Program-made: the position numbers and the translations under genes
The notes under the pieces: model-generated
Seen by the model: the letters and a program-made list of their open reading frames with translations, nothing else
Database searches by the model: none
Told to the model about the DNA's origin: nothing
Shown: piece by piece, positions 28,348 to 37,202 of the stretch
Layout of the letters: each line of letters starts with the position of its first letter
Numbering within the stretch: the first letter of the stretch is position 1
Assembly: GCA_965261795.1 (NCBI GenBank)
Contig: OZ253476.1
Span: forward strand, 992,001 to 1,056,000
Source: CBDCFV01 sp965261795
GTDB lineage: Bacteria; Chloroflexota; Dehalococcoidia; Lucifugimonadales; UBA3495
Length of the DNA: 64,000 nucleotides
Direction: 5' to 3'

Positions 28348-29622
28348 ATGGTAGCCGAAGTCGTCAAGCTGGTGGACGCCCGCTCGGGGATGTTGAGCCC
28401 GAGCATCTACAATGACAAAGACATTTATCAGCAGGAGCTGGAGAACGTTTTTGCCCGCTGCTGGGGCTTCCTGTGCCACGAGAGCCAGATTCCCGGGCCG
28501 GGTGACTTTTTCACCACCTACATCGGAGAGGACCCGGTGCTGGTGTGGCGTGACTCGAAGGGCGAGGTAAACGCCTTCCTGAACGTGTGCCGCCACCGGG
28601 GCAACCGGCTGTGCCGGGCCGGTTTCGGCAATGCCGCTTCTTTCAACTGCGCCTACCACGGCTGGTCCTATGGCAACGACGGACGGTTGCTGGCGGTCCC
28701 CAGACAGCAGGACGGCTACTACGGCGAGTTGGACCTGTCGAAGTGGGGCCTGATGCCGGTGGCCCAACTGGACAATCACAAGGGGCTGTACTTCGCCACC
28801 TTCGACCCCCAAGCTCCCTCCCTGCAGGAGTACCTGGGGGAGATGGCTTGGTACCTGAATGCTTTCTTCGACCGGCGGGAGGGCGGCGTCGAAGTGGTGG
28901 GCGGCGTATTGAAATGGGAGATTCCCTGCAACTGGAAGCTGCCTGCGGAGAACTTCGGCGGGGATGCCTACCACGCTTTCTGGAGCCACCAATCGGCAAT
29001 CCGGACCGGCTTCGCCAATGACCGCCCGTTGCGGGGAGCCTCTGCGCCCGGGACCCTGATCTCCGCGGGCAAGGGCCACGGCATCATCGCAGCCGCGGCC
29101 GGCCAAGTCACCGACCCGGCCATTGCGGACCTGCTGGCTTACGAGGAGGAGATACTGCCCGAGGTGGAAAGCCGGTTGGGTGAAAGGCGGAAGCTGGTGA
29201 AGCCCACCGTGGGCACTGTTTTCCCGAACTTTTCGATGCTCATCTCTTCCTCCCGCACCTTCCGGGTGTGGCATCCCCGGGGGCCGGGTAAGACCGAGGT
29301 GTGGTCCTGGATATATGTGGACAAGGCGGCGCCTCCCGAAATCAAGGAGTTACTCCGGGTTACGGCGTTGCGGACTTTCGGACCCGCCGGGACCTTCGAA
29401 CAGGACGATATGGACAACTGGGAGCAGTGTTCCCGGAGCGGACACGGAGTGGTGTCCCGGCGCTATCCGCTTAACGTGCAGATGGGCTTGGGGCACGAAA
29501 GCTACCAGGACGGCTTGGGGGCCTGGGCCAGCGACTCCCGCTACAGCGAAATCAACCACCGGAATTTCTACAGCCATTGGGCCAAGGTCATGGACGCCAA
29601 GAGCTGGGACGACATCCAGTAG
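28348..29622 (+). CDS. Rieske ring-hydroxylating dioxygenase alpha subunit, copy 3
   Basis: The 424-residue protein keeps all ligands (VCRHRGNRLCR, CAYHGWSYG, NFGGDAYHAFWSH) but differs from copies 1 and 2 throughout, starting with VAEVVKLVDARSGMLSPSIY. It is the only alpha copy directly followed by the beta gene (32 bp), so the ancestral operon is likely this alpha plus beta, with copies 1 and 2 as later additions or separate transfers. GACCAGGAGGAGTGAG precedes the ATG. A three-alpha, one-beta arrangement suggests interchangeable alpha subunits sharing one beta, or alpha copies that work as homotrimers. Confidence 0.93.
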   Translation: MVAEVVKLVDARSGMLSPSIYNDKDIYQQELENVFARCWGFLCHESQIPGPGDFFTTYIGEDPVLVWRDSKGEVNAFLNVCRHRGNRLCRAGFGNAASFNCAYHGWSYGNDGRLLAVPRQQDGYYGELDLSKWGLMPVAQLDNHKGLYFATFDPQAPSLQEYLGEMAWYLNAFFDRREGGVEVVGGVLKWEIPCNWKLPAENFGGDAYHAFWSHQSAIRTGFANDRPLRGASAPGTLISAGKGHGIIAAAAGQVTDPAIADLLAYEEEILPEVESRLGERRKLVKPTVGTVFPNFSMLISSSRTFRVWHPRGPGKTEVWSWIYVDKAAPPEIKELLRVTALRTFGPAGTFEQDDMDNWEQCSRSGHGVVSRRYPLNVQMGLGHESYQDGLGAWASDSRYSEINHRNFYSHWAKVMDAKSWDDIQ

Positions 29623-29654
29623 AATACTCAACCCCGTTAAAGAGGCAACAACTC

Positions 29655-30197
29655 ATGGACGACCAGTTAATCCGGCAAGTGGAGCAGTTCCTGTACAGAG
29701 AGGCAAGGCTGCTGGACGATAGGCAGTTGCACCAGTGGCTGGAATTGCTCACCGACGACATCAAGTACTGGATGCCCATCCGGTCGAACCGCTACCCGGC
29801 CAACAGCAAGGCCATCTCCATCATGGACGGGTCGAGGTACGAAGAGGACGACCTGTCCAAAGAGGACGAGCTGGCCTTGATGGACGAGAACAAGGACTCG
29901 CTGCAACGCCGGGTGGACCGCTTGGACACCGGCATGGCGTGGGCCGAAGACCCTCCCTCCCGCACCCGGCATTTCGTGTCAAACGTGGAGGTGCAGCCGG
30001 GGGACAGGGAGGGAGAATTGAAGGTCTATTCCAACTTCATCATGTACCGCACCCGCGCCGAGACAGAGCAGGACTTTTACGTGGGCCGCAGAGAAGACGT
30101 GTTGAGGAGGATGGGCGGCGATTTCAAGATAGCCTACCGGAAGGTCACCCTGGACCAGAACGTTCTGCTGGCGAAGAACGTAAGCAACTTTTTTTAG
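29655..30197 (+). CDS. Aromatic-ring-hydroxylating dioxygenase beta subunit
   Basis: The 180-residue protein (DDQLIRQVEQFLYREARLLD, then WLELLTDDIKYWMPIRSNRY) matches the small beta subunit of three-component Rieske dioxygenases, a cone-shaped alpha+beta fold that stabilises the alpha3beta3 hexamer. Typical motifs RTRHFVSNVEV-like SRTRHFVSNVEVQPGD and FYVGRREDVLRR are present. I place the start at ATG 29655. An upstream in-frame ATG at 29577 would overlap the alpha gene and add a non-conserved extension. It forms an operon with alpha copy 3. Confidence 0.92.
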   Translation: MDDQLIRQVEQFLYREARLLDDRQLHQWLELLTDDIKYWMPIRSNRYPANSKAISIMDGSRYEEDDLSKEDELALMDENKDSLQRRVDRLDTGMAWAEDPPSRTRHFVSNVEVQPGDREGELKVYSNFIMYRTRAETEQDFYVGRREDVLRRMGGDFKIAYRKVTLDQNVLLAKNVSNFF

Positions 30198-30294
30198 ACT
30201 CAGACCCCGGCCTTGCCGCCGGAGCCTGAGTCTGATACAGCCGGAAAAGCCGTGGACGACGGTGTCTCCGAAAATACCGGCGCTTTGATTTGTT

Positions 30295-31677
30295 TCAGCC
30301 GACCCCGGACCCAGTCGGCCGGCGAGTGGTGGAAGCTCTTCTGTCCAACGGAAGGGAGGTTGGCTTTTTGGCCAACAAAAACAGCACACCGCTCATCATT
30401 CCCAAACTTCCGATGATCAGGAACGCAACGGTGTAGCTTCCGGTCGCGTCGAACAGGAACGCCGCGAAGAGCGGGGCGGCCAACATGAACGCGTACATGG
30501 GGGCGCTGGATATGCCGGTGATGGTGGCAAAGGCGTTTTTGCCGAAGTAGTCGCCGCGTATCGCGGTGGTCAGCGGATTTCGCCCACCGAATCCTGCTCC
30601 GAATATTACGGCAAAGAGCACAGCCATGGGGAAACTATTGATAAACACCGACGTGAGAAAGCCGGCTGCTTGAATAAATCCGAATATGGAAATTCCCACG
30701 TGTTTGGGCATCCTATCTCCCACGTAGCCGCCGATCAATTGAAAAATTGCGGCAACTCCCATGACCATGGAAAACACGTAAGCCGCCGCCTGCAGGGAAA
30801 GGCCTTGGTCGGTCAACATGGGCACCAGGTGCACCGTCAATGTGGCAAATAGTATCGTGGAAAACGCTTGGCCGAAGGTAATTAGCCAGAACGCCCGGGT
30901 CCGCATAGCTTGGCGTGCGGTGAATTCCAATTGGTCTGAGACCACCGCCCTTGAGGCGGGTCTAAGCGGGTCTCGGACCGGACGAGACGGCGGGTCTCCA
31001 TCGGGGAGCAGGCCATAGTTTTCCGGACGTTCCCGGATCAACCGGGACATGGGCCACGCCAAGCACAAAAACACCACCCCAATCCATTGGGCGGTGACGC
31101 TCCAGCCATAGTTGCCCGGGGTTACCGCCCACGCCAGAATCGGCACCAGCACCAGTCCGCCCAACGGCGAACCCTCCCCGGCTATCGCCATGGCCATACC
31201 GCGCTTCCTTACGAACCAGCGGTTCACTACTGCCATGCAGGGCGACCATGTACCCGCCGCCGTGCCCAGCATGATCATGCCGTAGGACAGGTAAAATATG
31301 AAAATGCTATCGGTACGGCTGAACAGGATGAAGCCCAACCCGGTGATCACCAAGCCGATGAGGACCATCCGGCGGGGACCCAGCCGGTCGATCAAATACC
31401 CCACCAACGGCCCGATAATGCTGCCCTCGAGCTGGGCCATGGAAAATGCGCCGGTCAATTGGGCCCGGCTCCACCCGAACTCCAACTCCAGGGCCTTGAT
31501 CCACACGCCGACACCGCTCCAGACTGGGCCGCTCGACAAGGCGTTAATGAGCATGGCCACGCTGACTATCTTCCACCCATAGAACAAGGTTTTCACCCGC
31601 CGGTGAGCTTCGGGGGCGGTGGCGATAGTGATGAGCAGGAAGCCCGAGGACAGAATCAGCAGAGCGGCGGTCGTCAA
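30295..31677 (-). CDS. MFS transporter (monocarboxylate/oxalate-formate antiporter-like)
   Basis: The 460-residue protein has about 12 canonical helices with the MFS motif between helices 2 and 3 (GYLIDRLGPRRMVLIG) and a second copy at GGYVGDRMPKHVGI. One additional N-terminal hydrophobic segment precedes FYGWKIVSVAML. The FYGW start and NRWFVRKRGMAMAIA block resemble OFA/monocarboxylate-type carriers of organic acids. It is close to the carrier at 61412. The start codon is TTG at 31677, where the related genes have ATG. It converges on the dioxygenase cluster and may import its substrate. Confidence 0.85.
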   Translation of the reverse strand: MTTAALLILSSGFLLITIATAPEAHRRVKTLFYGWKIVSVAMLINALSSGPVWSGVGVWIKALELEFGWSRAQLTGAFSMAQLEGSIIGPLVGYLIDRLGPRRMVLIGLVITGLGFILFSRTDSIFIFYLSYGMIMLGTAAGTWSPCMAVVNRWFVRKRGMAMAIAGEGSPLGGLVLVPILAWAVTPGNYGWSVTAQWIGVVFLCLAWPMSRLIRERPENYGLLPDGDPPSRPVRDPLRPASRAVVSDQLEFTARQAMRTRAFWLITFGQAFSTILFATLTVHLVPMLTDQGLSLQAAAYVFSMVMGVAAIFQLIGGYVGDRMPKHVGISIFGFIQAAGFLTSVFINSFPMAVLFAVIFGAGFGGRNPLTTAIRGDYFGKNAFATITGISSAPMYAFMLAAPLFAAFLFDATGSYTVAFLIIGSLGMMSGVLFLLAKKPTSLPLDRRASTTRRPTGSGVG

Positions 31678-32216
31678 GACGCAGACACCAATATTCCCAG
31701 TCTCGACTCAAGCTCACGACGCCAATCCGGGTTGGCCGAAGCGGCGTTGGCAAAAGCTCAAGCGGGACATCTTAAGGACAGATACCGGACCTGCCGCAAC
31801 CAAGTCGTTTACGAGCGTTCGGCTGCTTGGGGCCGGAGATTGCTGGTCCAGGAGAGCCAAGCGGTGGACCGAGGCCAGCATACCAGATTCCGAGCGAACG
31901 GCGGAGACTGCCGCGCCCTTTAACGATGTGTTTTATGGGCTGCCGGGCACCCTCAAAGCCCGGAAGTACATGTCCGGATGGACGTTCCGGCAAGGGTAAG
32001 TCCTGCTCATCTCTTTGAAGGTGATAGCTTGTGCAGGCCCATTGTAACGGCTTGACTTCGTTTTTATCCCCAGCCATAATCGCCGAGACTCGTCAATCCC
32101 GCATTGCCCAAGGGCGAGCCTCGCAGTCCGTTCGGATGGAGGTCGGCGCCCTAAGCTCAATGGTCATCTGGCGCCAGGTTGGAAATCACCAAAGACTACA
32201 TTCGGGGAGCTAAGCC
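31678..32216. other. Intergenic region, 540 bp, no clear gene
   Basis: No ORF here resembles a protein I recognise. A short minus-strand start (SRTYPCRNVHPDMYFRALRV) could be the head of a decayed gene. The promoter of the amidohydrolase gene lies near the right end. Confidence 0.5.
32052..32080 (+). promoter_or_regulatory. Sigma70-type promoter for the amidohydrolase gene
   Basis: TTGACT (32052-32057), a 17-nt spacer and CATAAT (32075-32080), giving a leader of about 130 nt before ATG 32217. Confidence 0.55.
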
Positions 32217-33338
32217 ATGGCTGATTACAGGATCATTTCGTCTGATAACCACGTGATGGAACCTCCGGACCTATGGGTGAGCCGGATAGATGAAAAATTC
32301 CGGGACCGGGCCCCTCGCACCAGGCTGGAGGACGACGGTGAATGGTGGTACTGCGACGGTTTGAAAATTACTACCGGGTTCGGATTCGGTGGATCCCAGA
32401 CCGGAAGAAGGTTTGAATCGCCGGAAGAGTTGACCAGCGGCGATGTGTTTGCAAACGTCCGGCCTGGGGGTTACATCCCTGAAGAGCAGATCAAGGACAT
32501 GGACTTGGACGGTATTGATGTTAGCATTCTCTATCCCACTCTTGGCCTTCAGTTGTTCAAGGTACCGGATAGTGAGCTTCTGACTGCCGTTTTTAAGACT
32601 TACAACGATTGGCTGGCCGAGTTCTGCCAAGCCGCGCCAAAGCGTCTCGCCGGGATCGCCATGATCAACGTGGATGACGTAGAGGTTGCGGTGGCCGAGT
32701 TGGAACGGTGCCACAAACTGGGATTCATAGGAGGCATGATCACGGTTTACCCGCCGGAAGGCCGCAGGTATGACTCGACGGTCTATGAACCCTTTTGGGC
32801 GGCTGCTCAAGACTTGGGGATGCCTTTGGGTCTTCATGCCGCGACTAACCGGTTTGGATCGGGGGAGGGCGACCGCACCAGTACTAACCGGTTCTCAGTA
32901 ACGGTGAACTTCGATCACTACGTCCGGATGTCGCTTACCGACTTGATTTTCTGCGGGGTGTTCGAGCGTTACCCGCGGCTGCAAATTGGGGCGGTTGAGC
33001 ACGAAGTGTCATGGGCTGCCCATTTTCTGGACCGCATGGACTACAACTACACCCAACGGGCCAGAGGGGTGAGCGGCTACCGGTTTAAAGACAATATGCT
33101 TCCCAGCGACTTCTTTCGCCGGAACGTTTTCCTGGGGTTCCAGGAAGACGGATTGGGGATTCAGCTTCGGGAGATTATCGGCGTCGATACTCTGCAATGG
33201 GGCTCCGACTACCCCCATCAAGAATCCACCTTTCCAAGAAGCCGGGAAATCCTTGAAGAGATCCTGGCTGAATGCACGCTGGAGGAACGGGCCAAGATAG
33301 CCGGTGGGAACGCGGCCAGGGTTTACAACTTAAACTAG
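32217..33338 (+). CDS. Amidohydrolase-2 family metal-dependent hydrolase/decarboxylase (ACMSD-like)
   Basis: The 373-residue TIM-barrel protein has the amidohydrolase-2 landmarks: DNHVMEPPDLW at the N-terminus (Asp-x-His metal site), LGLHAATN (metal His), EHEVSWAAHFLDRMDY, and GSDYPHQEST with the catalytic Asp near the C-terminus. Relatives include 2-amino-3-carboxymuconate-6-semialdehyde decarboxylase and gamma-resorcylate decarboxylase, so decarboxylation or ring-product hydrolysis in aromatic breakdown is plausible. GGGGAGCTAAGCC precedes the ATG. It has its own promoter, and its neighbours do not fix a substrate. Confidence 0.88.
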   Translation: MADYRIISSDNHVMEPPDLWVSRIDEKFRDRAPRTRLEDDGEWWYCDGLKITTGFGFGGSQTGRRFESPEELTSGDVFANVRPGGYIPEEQIKDMDLDGIDVSILYPTLGLQLFKVPDSELLTAVFKTYNDWLAEFCQAAPKRLAGIAMINVDDVEVAVAELERCHKLGFIGGMITVYPPEGRRYDSTVYEPFWAAAQDLGMPLGLHAATNRFGSGEGDRTSTNRFSVTVNFDHYVRMSLTDLIFCGVFERYPRLQIGAVEHEVSWAAHFLDRMDYNYTQRARGVSGYRFKDNMLPSDFFRRNVFLGFQEDGLGIQLREIIGVDTLQWGSDYPHQESTFPRSREILEEILAECTLEERAKIAGGNAARVYNLN

Positions 33339-33427
33339 GCTAAAGCCAAGGTGGGATGCACAGAAGCGTGGGATAAATTTGTAAAGGAATGGGGCTAGTC
33401 GGTCTTAGATGCAGAGAGGGGTTGGTA

Positions 33428-33550
33428 ATGGGTGGGAGAGAGATAGACCGGCTTCTCCAACAATGGGAGATCAATGCCAGGGACCTCCATAGGCGGATGA
33501 TTCTGGCGCCCACACCAAGGGAGCGGGAACGCTGGAGTTGCAGGAAGGTG
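33428..33550 (+). pseudogene. N-terminal remnant of an IS630-type transposase
   Basis: From ATG 33428 the product reads GGREIDRLLQQWEINARDLH and RRMILAPTPRERERW. This resembles the helix-turn-helix start of IS630-like transposases, in which an LxxAPTPRERERW segment is common. The similarity ends at about 33535, and the remainder runs into the end of the opposing nuclease gene. The rest of the element is absent. Confidence 0.4.
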
Positions 33551-33553
33551 ACA

Positions 33554-34579
33554 TCATGCGTCTTTGCTTCTCGGATGTTCAACACTTACCCGTAGGCTGG
33601 CAATCCCATTTCTCTGCCAGGTTCCGGCTCGAAATTCCGGCCTGCTTCTCAAGTTGCCTATCACATTCGACGATGGCCTCATGAGTGAGGCGTCCCAGCG
33701 GCGAACTTCTTTGCGGCCATCGCTGTACGACACTTCAAGCCACGCTTCCTTAGTGCGTAACAAAGCGTCCAGGAAGTCTTGGGAGTTCTGCGGGTCCAGA
33801 GTGATCGGAAGGGTGGATCCCTGCCCTTCCCTGCGTGATCGCCTCGCTGAGGAAGCGTTGGTTTCCCGGGAATACACCGGCAGTGGACTCTCTTCGAGTT
33901 CGTCGTCCAGGGCACCGACGCGCCGTAACAGAAATTGCTCGACCAACTCCGGTTCGGGCTTGAATCCGCAAATGCGCTCAACAGTCTCCGAGATTAAGTC
34001 AACCAGGATTTCGTCGGGAGTTTCGACGATTTGTTTCCAGGCTTGGACTATGGTTTTACTGGTAACCTCTGCTCGTTGCTGCGACTGCACCAAATCCTCG
34101 GCGTCACTGACCGCCCGGCCGCTGATCACCTTTTCTTGGGAAAGGTACTCCATGAACCGCTGTTCAACGATCTCTGGTTCTTGTGATTCAAGGTCAATGG
34201 TCAAGAAGCGTCTCTGTTTCCAATTGCCCGGTTGCAAGGGCAGATAAAGCCACCAAGTCCGCCCATTGGTTAACGTGGCCAGCTTTACCCCTTCCTGAAA
34301 GCAATACTCCAGTAACTGTTGCTGGTGGTTTTCCAGATTTTCGCTGGGCCGTTTGACCTCTATGAACACAGCGTTGGCTGAACCTGGCCTGAGCGCAAAA
34401 TCGACACGACGGGTCCCAACCGTATATTCAGGTACAACCTGCGAAAGGTCGAACGGGTTCCACCCGCAAAGGCTGAGCAGCCGGAGAACCACACTCTGTT
34501 TGGTGGCAGATTCATCCAAGTTCGTTAGGAATACGGTATTTTTGATTTGCTCAACCGCTCGGGCTATCGTATCTACCAT
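33554..34579 (-). CDS. Solitary HsdR N-terminal-like (PD-(D/E)xK) nuclease-fold protein
   Basis: The 341-residue protein has a type I restriction HsdR-N-like domain in its first 150 residues: GTRRVDFALRPG and AVFIEVKRPSENLE give the D...ExK residues, followed by QLLEYCFQEGVKLATLTNGR and WWLYLPL. The C-terminal part (ITLDPQNSQDFLDALLRTKE, EVSYSDGRKEVRRWDASLM) resembles small DNA-binding or DUF4357-like modules. No helicase, methylase or specificity gene is adjacent, so it is not a full type I system. It may be a stand-alone defence or repair nuclease. It ends against an IS630 remnant. Confidence 0.7.
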   Translation of the reverse strand: MVDTIARAVEQIKNTVFLTNLDESATKQSVVLRLLSLCGWNPFDLSQVVPEYTVGTRRVDFALRPGSANAVFIEVKRPSENLENHQQQLLEYCFQEGVKLATLTNGRTWWLYLPLQPGNWKQRRFLTIDLESQEPEIVEQRFMEYLSQEKVISGRAVSDAEDLVQSQQRAEVTSKTIVQAWKQIVETPDEILVDLISETVERICGFKPEPELVEQFLLRRVGALDDELEESPLPVYSRETNASSARRSRREGQGSTLPITLDPQNSQDFLDALLRTKEAWLEVSYSDGRKEVRRWDASLMRPSSNVIGNLRSRPEFRAGTWQRNGIASLRVSVEHPRSKDA

Positions 34580-34664
34580 GCTCTTTTTCCTTCTGGGGCA
34601 ACGAAAAGACGGACCCTCGTTCGTTGCTGGTTGCGCCGATTATACTTCAACCTTGGCCGATTAT

Positions 34665-34834
34665 CAGGGCCTTTTCATTTTCCGGGTTGGGTTAAATAGG
34701 TCCCGTCATTCCCGCGAAAGCGGGAATCCATATCACAGCGGCCTATGGCAACTTTCCCGTGGCAAGACTATATAGATTCCCGCCTGCGCGGGAATGACGA
34801 GAGGCGGGAATGACGAGAGAATGAAAAGGCCCTG
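34665..34834. mobile_element. ISAs1-type MITE, family D
   Basis: About 170 bp, bounded by a perfect 15-bp inverted repeat cagggccttttcatt (34665-34679) and aatgaaaaggccctg (34820-34834). It is flanked by a perfect 10-bp direct repeat ggccgattat (34655-34664 and 34835-34844). Inside are two palindromes: attcccgcgaaagcgggaat at 34707-34726 and attcccgcctgcgcgggaat at 34776-34795. It has split a tandem repeat of about 22 bp (ggccgattatacttcaacct). The CAGGGC end and 10-bp duplication match those of the resident ISAs1 element. Confidence 0.75.
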
Positions 34835-34844
34835 GGCCGATTAT

Positions 34845-34878
34845 ACTTCAACCTGGGCCGATTATACTTCAATCTTGT
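34845..34878 (+). repeat. 22-bp tandem repeat (ggccgattatacttcaacct)
   Basis: Three to four copies of the unit, two complete ones to the right of MITE D (34835-34876) and one or two to its left (34637-34664), show that the MITE inserted inside a small tandem array. Confidence 0.6.
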
Positions 34879-35061
34879 ATGAGGAGTGCACTGATAGCTA
34901 CAATCCGGGTGGCCGTAGAAGTCTTTGAGAGTTAGGGATATCTGGTCCTGGTGGACTCCGGCAGCCCGCGCCGGGGCGAGAAGGCCAGGTACTATTCGGC
35001 GGTGTGCCTGGAAACGGGCGGGATGGCGCCTCTGTTCCTAGCCAAGGACATAGCGGCATGA
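34879..35061 (+). pseudogene. Mini-ORF overlapping the MFS start, interrupted by TAG
   Basis: From ATG 34879 the frame reads RSALIATIRVAVEVFES, a TAG, then GYLVLVDSGSPRRGEKARYY and ends LFLAKDIAA at a TGA that overlaps the MFS ATG (ATGA). A similar ending (PLLAMKDIAA) precedes the MFS gene at 52511 with the same overlap. It may be the tail of a gene that once preceded these carriers, kept for translational coupling. Function unknown. Confidence 0.4.
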
Positions 35062-36329
35062 CTACCAGCGGCCTGATCGTCATGGCCTTCGGGTTAGCCA
35101 TGATGGCTTACGGCATATCGCCCTGGGTCAGTTACCGCGCGAAAGCCCTTGCGACTCGAGAGGTAAACAAGGCTTGGTTTTTCGCTGTGCTTGCTCTGGG
35201 CGTCTTCGGCGCCATGAACGCGAATCTGATGATTACTGCTCTCCTGGTGGAGATATCGACTGATCTGGATATATCGGTTGCGGTCGCCGGGCAGTTGGCG
35301 ACCGCAACATTTGCGGCCTGGGGCACCTCGGTTGTTGCGTTGGGCCCATTGTCCGATTCCTTCGGTCGTCGCCCCATTGCCCTTGCCGGGTTGTTGCTGA
35401 TTGCCGGATCACTATTCGGGTCTGCGTTCGCCCCCAATATCGAGGTGTTCCTGGTGCTCCGGGTGTTGACCGGCCTGGGAGCGGGAACGTTGCCTCCCAG
35501 CTTGGTGGGTGCGATTTCCGAAGTCATATCCCCGGAAAGGCGGGCTCGGGCGGTCGGCGCGCTACTGGCCGTTGGCATGCTGGCATCGGTGATCAGTGTG
35601 CCAGCCGTCGCCGTGCTGGCTGACTGGGGCGGATGGCGATTTACTTTCATCGCCTCGAGTTTGCTGAGTGCGTTGGGCCTTGTTGCCAACTGGTTGTTAT
35701 TCCCGAGAGACAGCAGGGAGCGGGTTCGCGACATCGTCATTTTCTCCAGGTATTGGTCCCTTATCGTCCTGGGTTTCTTCCAGGTGGCCCTGACGGTCAG
35801 TCTCGCCCACCGCATAGTCTTTTGGGCTCTGGTCAGCTTCTTCGCCGCCTATATGATCAATACATACGACGTGAGCCTGCGGTTCGTGGCTCTGCCGCTG
35901 GCAATAATGGCAACCGGCCAGGTGATAGGAAGTTACGCAGGCGGAGTTGTGGCGGGGAGCAGGTACCGCGCTGTCCTCATTACCGCCACCTGCGCCGTTG
36001 GAGGCGCCTGTGGGTTCCTGTTCTTCGCTGTCGAACTCCAACTCTGGGTGGCTGTGGCCGTGGCAACGCTGGGAACAGGCTTGCTGAGCGTTAATTTCCC
36101 TGCACTGGTCGCCGCCAGTACCGAGCATTCGGGAGAATCCAAGGCCACTGGGGTCGGCATGATGGGCCTGAGCAACCAGTTAGGAGGTGTATTGGGCGCC
36201 GCGATTGCCGGTGGGCTTCTGGCAAGTACGGGCTACGAGGGGATCGCCTACATGTGCCTCGCCGCAGCCATCGTAAGTGTCCTGATGGCGGGTCTGTTTG
36301 CCAAGCAGTTGCGCATGGGCAGCGGCTGA
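35058..36329 (+). CDS. MFS transporter (12-TM drug/metabolite efflux type)
   Basis: The 423-residue protein has an extra N-terminal hydrophobic segment (TTSGLIVMAFGLAMMAYGIS) followed by SYRAKALATREVNKAWF and a typical MFS core. The motif-A region is LGPLSDSFGRRPIALAG, with an efflux-type GGWRFTFIASSLL segment at the end of the first half. I chose ATG 35058 because it overlaps the preceding mini-ORF (ATGA) and aligns with the start of the carrier at 52511. An upstream ATG at 35004 would add 18 residues of poor quality. The substrate is unknown. Confidence 0.88.
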   Translation: MTTSGLIVMAFGLAMMAYGISPWVSYRAKALATREVNKAWFFAVLALGVFGAMNANLMITALLVEISTDLDISVAVAGQLATATFAAWGTSVVALGPLSDSFGRRPIALAGLLLIAGSLFGSAFAPNIEVFLVLRVLTGLGAGTLPPSLVGAISEVISPERRARAVGALLAVGMLASVISVPAVAVLADWGGWRFTFIASSLLSALGLVANWLLFPRDSRERVRDIVIFSRYWSLIVLGFFQVALTVSLAHRIVFWALVSFFAAYMINTYDVSLRFVALPLAIMATGQVIGSYAGGVVAGSRYRAVLITATCAVGGACGFLFFAVELQLWVAVAVATLGTGLLSVNFPALVAASTEHSGESKATGVGMMGLSNQLGGVLGAAIAGGLLASTGYEGIAYMCLAAAIVSVLMAGLFAKQLRMGSG

Positions 36330-36540
36330 AATACGAGAAATGTACATCCCACCTCGGCTTTAGTTTAGGTCTTGGCAGACCGCAAACCCATTCGGAAACA
36401 GTTGCGTCCGATACACTGTTGTTCTCCTTCTTGTAGTTGTAACTTGATCTGCCTGGTCGGGCGCAAGTAAAGAAGTAGACAGGGTCCGGTGAACCGTCTA
36501 TCCTCCATTGTTTGAGTCTGTAAGGTTCCATAATCATCCC

Positions 36541-37008
36541 TCAGGAATGGTCCGGTGCGCCCGGCTCTTGTTCAACAACCGCTCCCGCCGAGTTTGCCGC
36601 AACCGCAGCGGTCACGTGCAATTGCCGTCCGATGGCTCCCAGGGCGGCGTCCATCAGGTCCAGCCGCGAGCGGTGCTGAACGTCCAGCACCCGGTCCACC
36701 TGCGGCATGTGCCACGCCAGGCGGCGGGCTAACTCCGCCTTGCCGATGCCCTGTTCTCTCATCCCTTGGTACAGCATTACCTTCACGGAGGTCAACGTCG
36801 GCAGTACGGCGTAGGTCTCGCCTAGTGACGGCGCGGGAATGTCCTTGCGGTCGTGGATGCGAGCCGCTATCGCTTCTTCCAGCGCGTGGACGGCGCGGGC
36901 GATGGCTTCCTCGCGGTCGTCTCCGAAGGTAGTCAACTCCGGGAAGTCGGTGGAGGTCGCCAGTACGGTCCCGTCATCGTCTTCGAGCGTTATCGGATAT
37001 GCAAGCAT
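36541..37008 (-). CDS. hicB: HicB-family antitoxin with C-terminal DNA-binding region
   Basis: The 155-residue protein starts with the partial RNase-H-like HicB fold (AYPITLEDDDGTVLATSTDF, ELTTFGDDREEAIARAVHAL). It ends in a helix-turn-helix (MREQGIGKAELARRLAWHMP, QVDRVLDVQHRSRLDLMDAA) that would bind the operator. HicB neutralises HicA and represses the operon. It overlaps hicA by one base (37008), the usual order and spacing for hicAB. A Pro/Gly/Ala tail of about 25 residues extends past the HTH. Confidence 0.88.
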   Translation of the reverse strand: MLAYPITLEDDDGTVLATSTDFPELTTFGDDREEAIARAVHALEEAIAARIHDRKDIPAPSLGETYAVLPTLTSVKVMLYQGMREQGIGKAELARRLAWHMPQVDRVLDVQHRSRLDLMDAALGAIGRQLHVTAAVAANSAGAVVEQEPGAPDHS

Positions 37009-37196
37009 CAGTCCAATCCCAGGTCTTTCTTGATCTTGGCTACGAGCCCCCGTCCCAATTCCTTGCCGCCTCCGTGCATCGGCAGTTGGCTGGTGCGGTC
37101 TCCGAGCCGGACGGTGAGATGCCCGGCGCCTCCCTTGTGAGTGTGGAATGTGCAGCCCTGCCGTCTCAGCCAGCGTCGAAGCTCTCGTGCGTTCAT
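37008..37196 (-). CDS. hicA: HicA-family mRNA interferase toxin
   Basis: The 62-residue protein has the compact dsRBD-like HicA fold: ELRRWLRRQGCTFHTHKGGA, then GHLTVRLGDRTSQLPMHGGG with the conserved His, and GLVAKIKKDLGL at the end. HicA degrades mRNA without a ribosome and is released when HicB is lost. It is the first gene of the pair and begins at ATG 37196, only about 7 nt after the predicted -10 element, so the message may be leaderless. Confidence 0.88.
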   Translation of the reverse strand: MNARELRRWLRRQGCTFHTHKGGAGHLTVRLGDRTSQLPMHGGGKELGRGLVAKIKKDLGLD

Positions 37197-37202
37197 CCTA
37201 CC

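Noticed and set aside
30196..30232. Intrinsic terminator after the dioxygenase beta gene
   Set aside because: The hairpin (agactcag / ctgagtct) exists, but its T run lies on the 5' side for the plus strand and reads as A on the minus strand, so it does not fit a Rho-independent terminator in either direction.
31087..31923. 278-codon plus-strand ORF
   Set aside because: It is mostly antisense to the MFS gene at 30295-31677 and has a composition rich in His, Gln and Arg unlike real proteins here.
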